DNA of 26,477 nucleotides from a virus: positions 1 through 26,477 of IMG/VR virus record IMGVR_UViG_3300001533_001674. One strand, given 5' to 3'. Within the stretch, counting starts at the first letter, position 1, and every line of letters starts with the position of its first letter. Below, piece after piece: positions 7,977-14,861 of this stretch. The notes under the pieces are model-generated. The model worked only from the letters and a program-made list of their open reading frames with translations. It made no database searches and was not told the origin of the DNA. The position numbers were made by a program, and so were the translations under genes.

Positions 7977-8549
7977 ATGGCAGAATTTAATTTGGAGCAT
8001 TTTAGAGCTAATTTTAAAGATGGCGCTAGGGGATATTTATTCTATGTAAAACCCCAATTTCCCGCAAATATAGGCTCTAATGCTAATAGAGCTATATATC
8101 TTGTGAAGTCGTCATCTCTTCCAGCATCAACTTTGGAGGAAATAGTTGTACCATGGCAAGGTTATGACTATAAATTAGCCGGTAAGTATACATTTGATGA
8201 TTGGACAGTAACCTTTAATTGTGATGCTGAAGCTGATATATATACATGGTATATGGGTTGGCAAAAGAAGGTACATGACCCTACAAGTAATGAACATGGC
8301 CATCCAGATGAGTATATGGTTGATCAGATTGTACAATTATTGAATCGTTCTGGTCAAGTAATTCTTCAGTATAAGCTGGTAAATGCATGGCCATCAAGTA
8401 TTGGAGCAATGGAATTGTCATATGATAGCACTGAAGTCGCCTCATTTGAAGTAACATTCAAATATATGTATCATGTAATAGATAGAATTACTTATGGTAA
8501 TCGTGTATCATTTGCTGATACAGCGGCCACAGTAGCAAGTATGGTATAA
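7977..8549 (+). CDS. gp19: Tail tube protein, gp19-like
   Basis: A 190-residue tube subunit. It has the gp19 signature FRANFKDGARGYLFYVKPQF, then IYLVKSSSLPASTLEEIVVP, a WQGYDYKLAGKYTFDDWTVT block (about 60-79) and a closing Y-KLVNAWPSSIGAMELSYD strand. Rings of the protein stack inside the sheath and conduct DNA. It follows the sheath by 23 nt with a GGAGG site, the T4 order 18-19. Compare the shorter paralogue at 5675. Confidence 0.95.
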   Translation: MAEFNLEHFRANFKDGARGYLFYVKPQFPANIGSNANRAIYLVKSSSLPASTLEEIVVPWQGYDYKLAGKYTFDDWTVTFNCDAEADIYTWYMGWQKKVHDPTSNEHGHPDEYMVDQIVQLLNRSGQVILQYKLVNAWPSSIGAMELSYDSTEVASFEVTFKYMYHVIDRITYGNRVSFADTAATVASMV

Positions 8550-8574
8550 ATTAGATTGTTTATAGGAGGCTAAT

Positions 8575-9312
8575 ATGTCTGATTTTAAGAAGTTTTTAAA
8601 TGCTTATGAATTTGAAGCTGTTTTGCCTGGAAGTGGTGAAACTATTACATTTAATCCTATTACTATAGGGCAAATAAAAAAGGTCCTTACTTATGAAAAT
8701 GAAGATGATCCTAGAATTATTGAAAAGGTCCTTGATGATATCATAACATCATCCGTTACAAGTAAGGATTTTAATATAGATGATCTTACACTTCAGGATA
8801 GATTTTTTATTCTTGTGGAGATCAGAAAAAAGTCGAAAGGTAATATATATAAATTTAAATGGGAATGTGAAAATTGTAAGACCCAAAATTTGGCTAGTAT
8901 AGATCTTAACAAGATGAAAGTTATCAGTGTTCCAGAAGATATTGATTATGTTGTCAAACTAAATGATAATATATCATTAAGGCTTAAATATGTAACACGG
9001 AAAGATATAAAAGAAGGATATAGATTTTTTGATGAATCTCTTACCACACCTTCACAGAAATTTGCAGAATTAGCAAGTATAATACATGCAGCTTCGATAG
9101 CAAGTATTATTACACCCGAAGGCGAAGATAATAATATTTCCTGGGAAGATAAATTATATATAGTAAATGAAACACCACAATTATTTTATGAAAAGATATC
9201 CGAATGGACTAATAAATATAATTATGGAATTGATTTTTCATATGAGCTGAGATGTACTGGATGCGGTAAAGTAATGAAACGGGAGGTGCCTTTAGAAGAT
9301 TTTTTCTTCTAA
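8575..9312 (+). CDS. Baseplate hub/tail assembly chaperone, gp26-like, with zinc ribbon
   Basis: A 245-residue protein in zero frame. It resembles the T4 gp26 baseplate family: an N-terminal ITFNPITIGQIKKVLTY block, helical middle, a CENC pair (Cys98, Cys101) and a second CTGC pair (Cys227, Cys230), which together could form one zinc ribbon, then the family-typical C-terminus ending in Phe residues (EDFFF). It lies just before the tape-measure candidate, the usual place of tail assembly chaperones. The coding end carries T TTT TTC at 9300-9306, a canonical -1 slippery heptamer, and a 61-codon open frame continues from there (separate entry), so a longer 305-residue form is expected. The role is scaffold-like: guiding hub or tape-measure assembly, not necessarily virion-bound. 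Confidence 0.75.
   Translation: MSDFKKFLNAYEFEAVLPGSGETITFNPITIGQIKKVLTYENEDDPRIIEKVLDDIITSSVTSKDFNIDDLTLQDRFFILVEIRKKSKGNIYKFKWECENCKTQNLASIDLNKMKVISVPEDIDYVVKLNDNISLRLKYVTRKDIKEGYRFFDESLTTPSQKFAELASIIHAASIASIITPEGEDNNISWEDKLYIVNETPQLFYEKISEWTNKYNYGIDFSYELRCTGCGKVMKREVPLEDFFF
9300..9306 (+). promoter_or_regulatory. -1 ribosomal frameshift slippery site
   Basis: The heptamer T TTT TTC in zero frame (GAT TTT TTC TTC TAA) fits the X-XXY-YYZ rule exactly and is followed by a zero-frame stop two codons later. Slipping back by one joins the gp26-like protein to the downstream frame 9306-9491. A stem-loop lies at 9325-9357. Confidence 0.7.
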
Positions 9313-9491
9313 TCTACATATGGACCTCTGATACATCCTTATACAGGATTATCGAGGATCAGTATTATCTCTCTAAATTAGCAGGGATAAGTTTATTGGA
9401 ATCTAATAATATTCCAGAATTTGAGAAGGAATCATTTTTAGATCTCTTAGCTGCTGATATGAAAGATTTAGAGACTTTAAGTAAAAAATAA
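9306..9491 (+). CDS. Frameshift extension of chaperone (gp51-like tail segment)
   Basis: A 61-codon open frame in the -1 frame from CTT 9306 to TAA 9489-9491. It begins LLIYIWTSDTSLYRIIEDQY and continues YLSKLAGISLLESNNIPEFE, then a charged helix ending in LSKK. The composition (amphipathic helices, an IPEFEKESFLDLL segment) looks like genuine coding sequence and like the short C-terminal domains of tail assembly chaperones. There is no ATG before GAT ATG AAA near the end, and no ribosome site, so independent translation is unlikely. With the upstream gene it would give a 305-residue fusion, the same logic as lambda G/GT. A relation to T4 gp51, a separate small baseplate catalyst, is possible but unproven. 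Confidence 0.65.
   Translation, partial: LLIYIWTSDTSLYRIIEDQYYLSKLAGISLLESNNIPEFEKESFLDLLAADMKDLETLSKK
9325..9357 (+). promoter_or_regulatory. Stem-loop downstream of frameshift site
   Basis: A nested hairpin: CCTC 9325-9328 with GAGG 9354-9357, GAT 9330-9332 with ATC 9351-9353, and ATCCT 9335-9339 with AGGAT 9345-9349 round a TATAC loop. It starts 18 nt after the slippery heptamer, longer than the common 5-9 nt spacer, so its stimulatory role is uncertain. Confidence 0.4.
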
Positions 9492-9534
9492 GTATTTTTT
9501 GGAAAAAGGCAGAAAAGACAAAATAAATAATGCT

Positions 9535-9650
9535 TCTCGACATCACAGGCCCACCGGGCCCACTATGTCTTCACGCTTAAGCTTGACGGAAAGCTTAATG
9601 GATCCAAAAAGGGTCTAAAGGATGACTCATTCTTTAGACCCTTATTTTTT
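9535..9650 (+). ncRNA. Candidate structured RNA ending in a terminator
   Basis: The 173-nt gap between the chaperone and the tape measure gene holds three consecutive hairpins in a GC-rich patch unlike its AT-rich surroundings. Hairpin 1: GACAT 9539-9543 with ATGTC 9565-9569, and inside it GGCCC 9548-9552 with GGGCC 9556-9560. Hairpin 2: TTAAGCTT 9577-9584 with AAGCTTAA 9591-9598. Hairpin 3 is the terminator at 9611-9641. A late-promoter-like AATAAATA lies at 9522-9529, which would place a start near 9535, right before hairpin 1. A small phage RNA of about 115 nt is therefore plausible. It could instead be an untranslated leader or processing site of the tail operon. I do not recognise an RNA family; it does not fold as a tRNA. 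Confidence 0.4.
9611..9650 (+). terminator. Rho-independent terminator before tape measure gene
   Basis: Perfect 10-bp stem GGGTCTAAAG (9611-9620) with CTTTAGACCC (9632-9641), an 11-nt loop, then TTATTTTTT. It ends only a few bases before the AGGAGGT ribosome site of the next gene, so transcripts from the sheath promoters would be reduced ahead of the tape-measure and hub genes. Confidence 0.88.
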
Positions 9651-9664
9651 AGGAGGTGTGGTAA

Positions 9665-11347
9665 ATGGCAGAAAGTCCAATACCATCTGAAAAAAGTATA
9701 TCAGCCTTTGCGACTGCTACGGCAAATTTTGCTGGTATAGCAAACGAGTTGTTAAAACAGCAAAAGAAAAATCTTGAGGATGATAATGCTGGTGAAATTC
9801 CACCAAAGGTTAAATCATCTCTAACGAAGGGGTTAATGAAAGGACTTCTAACGTCTTGGTCTACTGGGGTGATAAAAGTATTCAAGTATACACAAAGCCT
9901 AGCAAAGGGATTTTGGGAGAGTAAGGCAGTAAAGTATCTAAGGGATGGATTTTCAAAATTATGGTCTAAATTAACATCTACTATAACAGAAATGTTGGGT
10001 CCTTTAGCTGAATATTTCCAAATGGCAAAGGATATGATAAAGGGGGCATTCGGATTCTTAGGAAGTTTGGCTAAGCCATTGCTAGGCATTTTTAAAAAGG
10101 GAAAATCAGATCCTGCAGAAAAGACAGCAGAAGAAACCAAAAAGGGAAATTCATGGCTAAGAAAGATACTCTCATTCATGAAAGGAGAAGAGAAAAGAGA
10201 AAAGGCCGCTAGTTTGAAAGAAAGGCTAAGTATGAAAATACCACGAACTAAAGGGGATTGGGTAGCTTTGTTATTGAAAATACTTGGTGGTGCAGTAGTT
10301 GGTCTTGGTATGGCCATAGGTGGTGTTGTAAGATCTATAACTTTACCATTTGAGGTTTTATGGAGTTTTTTAGGGGGTTTCAAATTTTTAAAGAAGATAC
10401 CTATATTAGGAACACTATTCAAATGGTTAGGTGTTATTGCAACGAAAGTATCATCTTTATTGATGAAAATTCCATTTATAGGTAAAATTTTTTCTTTTAT
10501 AACATCTTCTCTTGCTAAAAAGGGGATTCTTGGTAAACTTCTTAGTGGAATATTAAGAGGTTTTAAATTTCTTGGATGGCCTCTTGCTATAATTATGGGT
10601 TTGATAGATTTTATCAAAGGGTTCACACAAACAGAAGGAACTTTATGGGATAAAATAAAGGGTGGACTAAAAGCTGCACTTTGGGGATTTTTCGAGCTAC
10701 CTATTACAATTTTGGGATGGATGGGTGATAAAGTATTAGAATACCTTGGTATAGAAATGAATTTTGGAGAATGGGTAGTAGGTCTAGTCACCGGATTAAA
10801 GGATAAAATATTAGGTGCTTTTAACCAGATAAAAGATAGTATATATGGTGCATTTGCCTGGATAGGTACTTTATTTTCTCTTGCTGGTGATGGTCAATTT
10901 GGTAAAATATATGACGAGATAAAGAAAAAAATCAAAGGATTTTTTGATTTTATAGTTGATATAATTAAAGGTGTAAAAGACCTCTTCATGAAATATACAC
11001 CAGCTGGATGGATAACAAAAGGAGTAAGTAAGGGAATAGAAAAGATTGGTAAAATTTTTGGTGGTGAAAATAAAGTTGAAGAATCTAAAGGAATGAAAGA
11101 TTTAGAAAGGGAACGGGTAAAAAAAGAAAGGGAAGAAAAAGAAGAAAATAAGAAACGAGCTTTAGATCAGATAAATGCAACGAATAATTTAGCGAAAGAA
11201 ATGAGAGAACGTCAGATACAACCAGGACAAATTGCTGCTGAATTCTTGTCAGCACAAGGTGGGGGTGAAGGTAGACCATCATCGATAGGTATACAGCCTC
11301 CAGACGAACTAGAAAGTATAGGTTTGTATATCTATAATGCACAATAG
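9665..11347 (+). CDS. Tape measure protein candidate (gp29-like position)
   Basis: A 560-residue protein behind a strong AGGAGGT site. It is rich in amphipathic and hydrophobic helices with Gly, Phe, Leu and Lys: hydrophobic stretches about 199-224 (WVALLLKILGGAVVGLGMAI), 244-262, 268-283 and 300-316. A highly charged coiled-coil-like segment lies at about 465-505 (repeated K-E-R-E). Length is close to T4 gp29 (590). It directly follows the frameshifting chaperone and precedes the tube-junction gene, the standard place of the tape measure, which sets tail length inside the tube and leaves ahead of DNA. The identification comes from composition, size and position, not a diagnostic motif. A long antisense frame at 9649-10791 is a shadow. 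Confidence 0.7.
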   Translation: MAESPIPSEKSISAFATATANFAGIANELLKQQKKNLEDDNAGEIPPKVKSSLTKGLMKGLLTSWSTGVIKVFKYTQSLAKGFWESKAVKYLRDGFSKLWSKLTSTITEMLGPLAEYFQMAKDMIKGAFGFLGSLAKPLLGIFKKGKSDPAEKTAEETKKGNSWLRKILSFMKGEEKREKAASLKERLSMKIPRTKGDWVALLLKILGGAVVGLGMAIGGVVRSITLPFEVLWSFLGGFKFLKKIPILGTLFKWLGVIATKVSSLLMKIPFIGKIFSFITSSLAKKGILGKLLSGILRGFKFLGWPLAIIMGLIDFIKGFTQTEGTLWDKIKGGLKAALWGFFELPITILGWMGDKVLEYLGIEMNFGEWVVGLVTGLKDKILGAFNQIKDSIYGAFAWIGTLFSLAGDGQFGKIYDEIKKKIKGFFDFIVDIIKGVKDLFMKYTPAGWITKGVSKGIEKIGKIFGGENKVEESKGMKDLERERVKKEREEKEENKKRALDQINATNNLAKEMRERQIQPGQIAAEFLSAQGGGEGRPSSIGIQPPDELESIGLYIYNAQ

Positions 11348-11358
11348 AGGTAAAATAT

Positions 11359-12327
11359 ATGTTTGATTATATGCCATATGAAGAAAATCCCATAACTAGA
11401 CCTCACTCTATAATACCACAGGGAATAGAAAATACCAATTTTTTATGGATAAAACTTGAAGCAAAAGAAATGTCTAGCCAGCCATCATTCGTAAGAGGAC
11501 AGGAGGCTGTCAAGACAAGCGGAAGTCCTATCATATTTTATTTTTTATCACCAGATTCTTGGCCTGAAGATTTAGACCATAAATGGGAAGTATATGAATC
11601 CTTTGTAAGTAGAATGTCACAAAAAGTGGCATCATTTAAAAAGGGGGCACAAGAAGCCAAAGAAGTTGCAACATTTGCTGGTGAGGCACTAAAAGGATTT
11701 TTTGCGGGACGATCCAAGGCGGAACAGGAAAGAATGTCTGCAACAGCGGCTGCTATCAGTGCTGCGCAATCGGCTGGGGGTGTAGAAGCTGCTCATTATC
11801 GAATTGATGCCCCACTTACATATCAAGATTCTGAAAGAAGAAGATATATTTTTTCATTTAATCTTGCTGATGAAGGTAATCCTCAGAAGGATATTATATA
11901 TCCAATAAGAATGCTACAAAAATTGTCCTGCCCTGAAGTTGGTCAGGGATTAATAGATATAAAACTTCCTCATATATTTTCTATAGAAGCAATACCTAAT
12001 AGGGATATGTTATATGTAGAATATGCAGCATTGAGTAAGGTTACATCTACATATTATGGACCTTGGATGAATGGATATCCAACAAGAGCAGAAGTTCAAT
12101 GTGATTTTATCGATGTTTCACCTACATATAAAAGCACATTTGATTTACCAATAATTACATCTACATATACACCGGAAACAGGTGCTATACCACCAGAGGA
12201 AAGAGGAATTGATAAGAAGAATACTTATATACGGGATAGACTTAAAAATAGAGCTATCAGTGAGGTATTTAGTAGAGGTAGAAGTTTAGGTAGAAGTTTA
12301 ATAAGGAACATAGTAACAGGAGAATAA
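11359..12327 (+). CDS. gp48: Baseplate tail-tube junction protein, gp48-like
   Basis: A 322-residue protein. It has an Ala- and Lys-rich helical insertion (about 88-142) and then a beta-rich C-terminal half with IIYPIRMLQKLSCPEV, the segment IKLPHIFSIEAIPN and GPWMNGYPTRAEVQCDFID, followed by SPTYKSTFDLP. This resembles gp48/gp54, the tube-like proteins that start tube polymerisation on the baseplate hub. It is the first gene after the tape measure, as gp48 follows gp29 in T4. gp48 is preferred over gp54 from length (T4 gp48 364, gp54 320), but the two cannot be firmly separated from sequence alone. Confidence 0.65.
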   Translation: MFDYMPYEENPITRPHSIIPQGIENTNFLWIKLEAKEMSSQPSFVRGQEAVKTSGSPIIFYFLSPDSWPEDLDHKWEVYESFVSRMSQKVASFKKGAQEAKEVATFAGEALKGFFAGRSKAEQERMSATAAAISAAQSAGGVEAAHYRIDAPLTYQDSERRRYIFSFNLADEGNPQKDIIYPIRMLQKLSCPEVGQGLIDIKLPHIFSIEAIPNRDMLYVEYAALSKVTSTYYGPWMNGYPTRAEVQCDFIDVSPTYKSTFDLPIITSTYTPETGAIPPEERGIDKKNTYIRDRLKNRAISEVFSRGRSLGRSLIRNIVTGE

Positions 12328-12328
12328 A

Positions 12329-12709
12329 ATGGCTGTAAAACAATTATCAAAATCTTTTTATGAACTTACTAATCACAGGCTTAATAATGCATCTCAATTA
12401 TTATTATTTAATATGTTGGAAGATGAAGATAGTAATAGATTCGTAAATATTTTTAGAACATATACATTAAACGATGATATTTTGAATGATACTATGTATT
12501 ATTTTACACACAAAGCTAGTGATGATGAATGGTGGGATACTATTGCTACGAAATATTATGAGAACCCTAATTTATGGTGGATAATATGTTTAATGAATAG
12601 CATTACTAATCCCTTTGAGGATCTAGAGCCTGGTCAAGAAGTGAAGATAATGAAGGAGAACCATATTTACCAATTGATAAAGGAGATGAAGAATATATCT
12701 GAATTATAA
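12329..12709 (+). CDS. gp53: Baseplate wedge protein, gp53-like
   Basis: A 126-residue protein starting 1 nt after the gp48-like stop, with AGGAG upstream. It carries the gp53 core, a LysM-like fold: DEWWDTIATKYYENPNLWWI, then MNSITNPFEDLEPGQEVKIM (about residues 71-110), with the paired Trp residues and the N-x-I-x-N-P turn conserved in the family. Gp53 bridges wedges and hub during baseplate ring closure. Its stop overlaps the ATG of the hub gene (TAATG), suggesting coupled translation. It is shorter than T4 gp53 (196 residues) at the C-terminus. Confidence 0.88.
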   Translation: MAVKQLSKSFYELTNHRLNNASQLLLFNMLEDEDSNRFVNIFRTYTLNDDILNDTMYYFTHKASDDEWWDTIATKYYENPNLWWIICLMNSITNPFEDLEPGQEVKIMKENHIYQLIKEMKNISEL

Positions 12710-13962
12710 TGGGTCAAGAAGGAACAAAAATATTTTCTGTAATTATACACCTTGATGATAAATCTATAGTTTTAGACAATAAAGATGTATTGGAATGTTA
12801 TTTTATTGAAGACATCTTTTCTTACTGTATTACTGGTAAATTGATATTTACGGATTCTTACGGTATGGTCGAGTTTGGTCCTTTTACTGGAACAGAAAGT
12901 TTAACTATTGCATATGGAGAAAACGAAGATATTGAAAAAATCTTCGAGATATATAAGGTATCAAAAATTTCACAGCAAGTTGATGTTGATTCAACAAGCA
13001 AGTCTGTTATCGAAATATACTTTACCGATGTTCGATATAGAGCATTAAACAATAATAGATATAGCAGATCTTGGGGTGAAAATGTTTTAATATCTGATAT
13101 TATAAGACATATTTCTATACAGATGGTAGACATATCCAGCTTCGCTAATTTTGAGACAACCAGGGAAAAACTTGATTATTTCTATATGCCTTATTGGCCA
13201 CCACGGGTAGCCATAAATTGGCTTATGAAAAGAGCATCGGGAAGTTCATCACGAACTGCTGGATATCTATTTTATCAGAATGGAAATGGATGGAATTTTA
13301 TAACTCTAGAAAAATTACTTAGAGAATTACCTTTAATGACTGTTGATGAAAACGATGATGGTAAGTATGTATTTAACGATTCAAATCCTTTGCTTAGAAA
13401 TAAGATACTATCATGGAGAATAAGCGGTGTAGACAATCAAGCTATAACAAAATTGCATGGCGGTCATAGATTTGGATATAATTTCTCTGGTAAAGAAATG
13501 TTAGATGAAGAATTTACATATGCAGAAGGAATATCCAGATATACGCTATTGGGGAGAAAATCGTTATTTCCAGATATAAGTAATACTCATGGTGATTTTA
13601 TACTCGAAGGTGATTCTGATGCTGCTCTATTGGAGAATATGAACTATGGTGAATTCATAAAAAGATATAGTAAGCAGCAATGCTTAATAATAAATGTTAC
13701 AGGATTTGAGAAAAGATACGCCGGTGGTATGATAGAGATTATTTGGCCAAGTTCTCTTGGGAGAGAAGGCATCTATAACAAAAACTTGGAGGGGAAGTAT
13801 TTAATAAAATCTGTTGTACATAGTTTCGTTACCGATAGAAGACCAGTATATGTTCAAAAGATGATATTGATAAAGAATGCATATTCTGATTCTGAGAATA
13901 GAATACTTCTTAATGCAACTGCTAAAAATGTATCAACTAAGCTGATAATTGGGAGATCATAA
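12709..13962 (+). CDS. gp27: Baseplate hub protein, gp27-like
   Basis: A 417-residue hub protein (T4 gp27 391). The N-terminal half has the tube-like strand set with ECYFIEDIFSYCITGKLIFTD and LTIAYGENEDIEKIFEIYKV. The C-terminal part has INVTGFEKRYAGGMIEIIWP and LEGKYLIKSVVHSFVTDRRP followed by a KMILIKNAY strand, typical of gp27 and gpD-like hub proteins. A trimer adapts the six-fold tube to the three-fold spike. The next gene, the gp5-like spike, starts at the hub stop (ATAATG overlap), so the two are translationally coupled, as expected for partners. Confidence 0.87.
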   Translation: MGQEGTKIFSVIIHLDDKSIVLDNKDVLECYFIEDIFSYCITGKLIFTDSYGMVEFGPFTGTESLTIAYGENEDIEKIFEIYKVSKISQQVDVDSTSKSVIEIYFTDVRYRALNNNRYSRSWGENVLISDIIRHISIQMVDISSFANFETTREKLDYFYMPYWPPRVAINWLMKRASGSSSRTAGYLFYQNGNGWNFITLEKLLRELPLMTVDENDDGKYVFNDSNPLLRNKILSWRISGVDNQAITKLHGGHRFGYNFSGKEMLDEEFTYAEGISRYTLLGRKSLFPDISNTHGDFILEGDSDAALLENMNYGEFIKRYSKQQCLIINVTGFEKRYAGGMIEIIWPSSLGREGIYNKNLEGKYLIKSVVHSFVTDRRPVYVQKMILIKNAYSDSENRILLNATAKNVSTKLIIGRS

Positions 13963-14537
13963 TGATAAAAAATCAAATAGAAGATTTCAGGCCCATTTCG
14001 GAAAAGTTTAATAGTATTTACCGTGGTGTAGTAAAAGATATAGATGATCCTCTTCAATCTGGAAGGGTAAGAGTTAGAATTTTTGGCATACATACTGATA
14101 TTACAACCAAAACAGTAGATGAAGGAATTCCCGATTCAGAACTTCCATGGGCACAACCAGCTTTGCCTATTATTGGTGGTGCATACTCCGGTAAAGGATT
14201 TTGGGGAATACCTGCTGTTGGATCCCATGTATTCATTTTCTTTGAGAGTGGAAATCATATGCAGCCAAGATATTTTGCGTCAGTTCCTGGGCAAGGTGAT
14301 TGGCCTACAACATCATATCCAGATCTCATACGATTAAAAGCAAATGGTGACCAAATAATAGAATTCGATGGTGAGGGTAATATAGATATAACAATACCAT
14401 CTGATGAAAATGCCACAATTTCAGGAAGCACAAATATTACTATTTCTGGAGATGCAAATATTACCATCGATGGTAATTGTGTAATTGAATGCTCTGGAAA
14501 TATAACAGTAAAAGGATCTACTATTTTATTAAATTAG
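13962..14537 (+). CDS. Central spike protein, gp5-like, short form without lysozyme
   Basis: A 191-residue protein. Residues about 19-105 form the gp5 OB-fold: YRGVVKDIDDPLQSGRVRVR, then the family motif GIPDSELPWAQPALP, and FWGIPAVGSHVFIFFESGN. The last 50 residues are short repeating strands (NITISGDANITIDGNCVIEC), a small triple-stranded beta-helix. T4 gp5 (575 residues) carries a lysozyme domain between these parts; it is absent here. The protein would be the membrane-piercing needle under the hub, tipped by the PAAR protein encoded 9 nt downstream. Cell-wall digestion must come from another protein. Confidence 0.9.
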   Translation: MIKNQIEDFRPISEKFNSIYRGVVKDIDDPLQSGRVRVRIFGIHTDITTKTVDEGIPDSELPWAQPALPIIGGAYSGKGFWGIPAVGSHVFIFFESGNHMQPRYFASVPGQGDWPTTSYPDLIRLKANGDQIIEFDGEGNIDITIPSDENATISGSTNITISGDANITIDGNCVIECSGNITVKGSTILLN

Positions 14538-14546
14538 AGGTTATTT

Positions 14547-14852
14547 ATGCCAGGGATTGCTAGAATTGGAGATGCATGTGTTGGGATATGTTGCGGTCAT
14601 TCAGATCCACCATGTATAGATATGACAGGAATAATCGCTTCTGGTGCTGGAACAGTATCATCAGAAGGAGAATTAGCATCTAGAATTGGTGATATTGTTG
14701 TTGGTGGATGTGGCCATGTAGGAATTATTGTTAGTGGATCCAGCACTGTATTCATCGAAGGATCTAACGCCGCTAGATTAGGAGATGTATTCGCTGGAAC
14801 GTTTACTGGAACTATAGTAACCGGATCTGGAACTGTTATAAACACAACATAA
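14547..14852 (+). CDS. PAAR-type spike tip protein
   Basis: A 101-residue protein with three RIGD/RLGD blocks (RIGD at 6-9, a second at about 46-49, RLGD near the C-terminus), each followed by G-x-x-G turns and T-V strands (GAGTVSSEG, GSSTVFIEG, GSGTVINTT). It also has CCGH, CIDM and GGCGHVG, which supply Cys and His for a metal site. PAAR proteins form sharp metal-bound cones on the end of contractile-injection spikes. It directly follows the gp5-like needle, as in many T4-type phages (gp5.4). Ribosome site AGAGG. Confidence 0.93.
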   Translation: MPGIARIGDACVGICCGHSDPPCIDMTGIIASGAGTVSSEGELASRIGDIVVGGCGHVGIIVSGSSTVFIEGSNAARLGDVFAGTFTGTIVTGSGTVINTT

Positions 14853-14861
14853 GGAAAATAA

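Noticed and set aside
9539-9610. tRNA-like fold in the gap before the tape measure gene
   Set aside because: No acceptor stem, T-loop or anticodon arrangement can be formed; the hairpins stand side by side.
9649-10791. 380-residue open frame on the minus strand
   Set aside because: It is entirely antisense to the tape-measure candidate, with Pro/Ser/Asn-rich sequence typical of a reverse-complement shadow and no ribosome site or recognisable domain.
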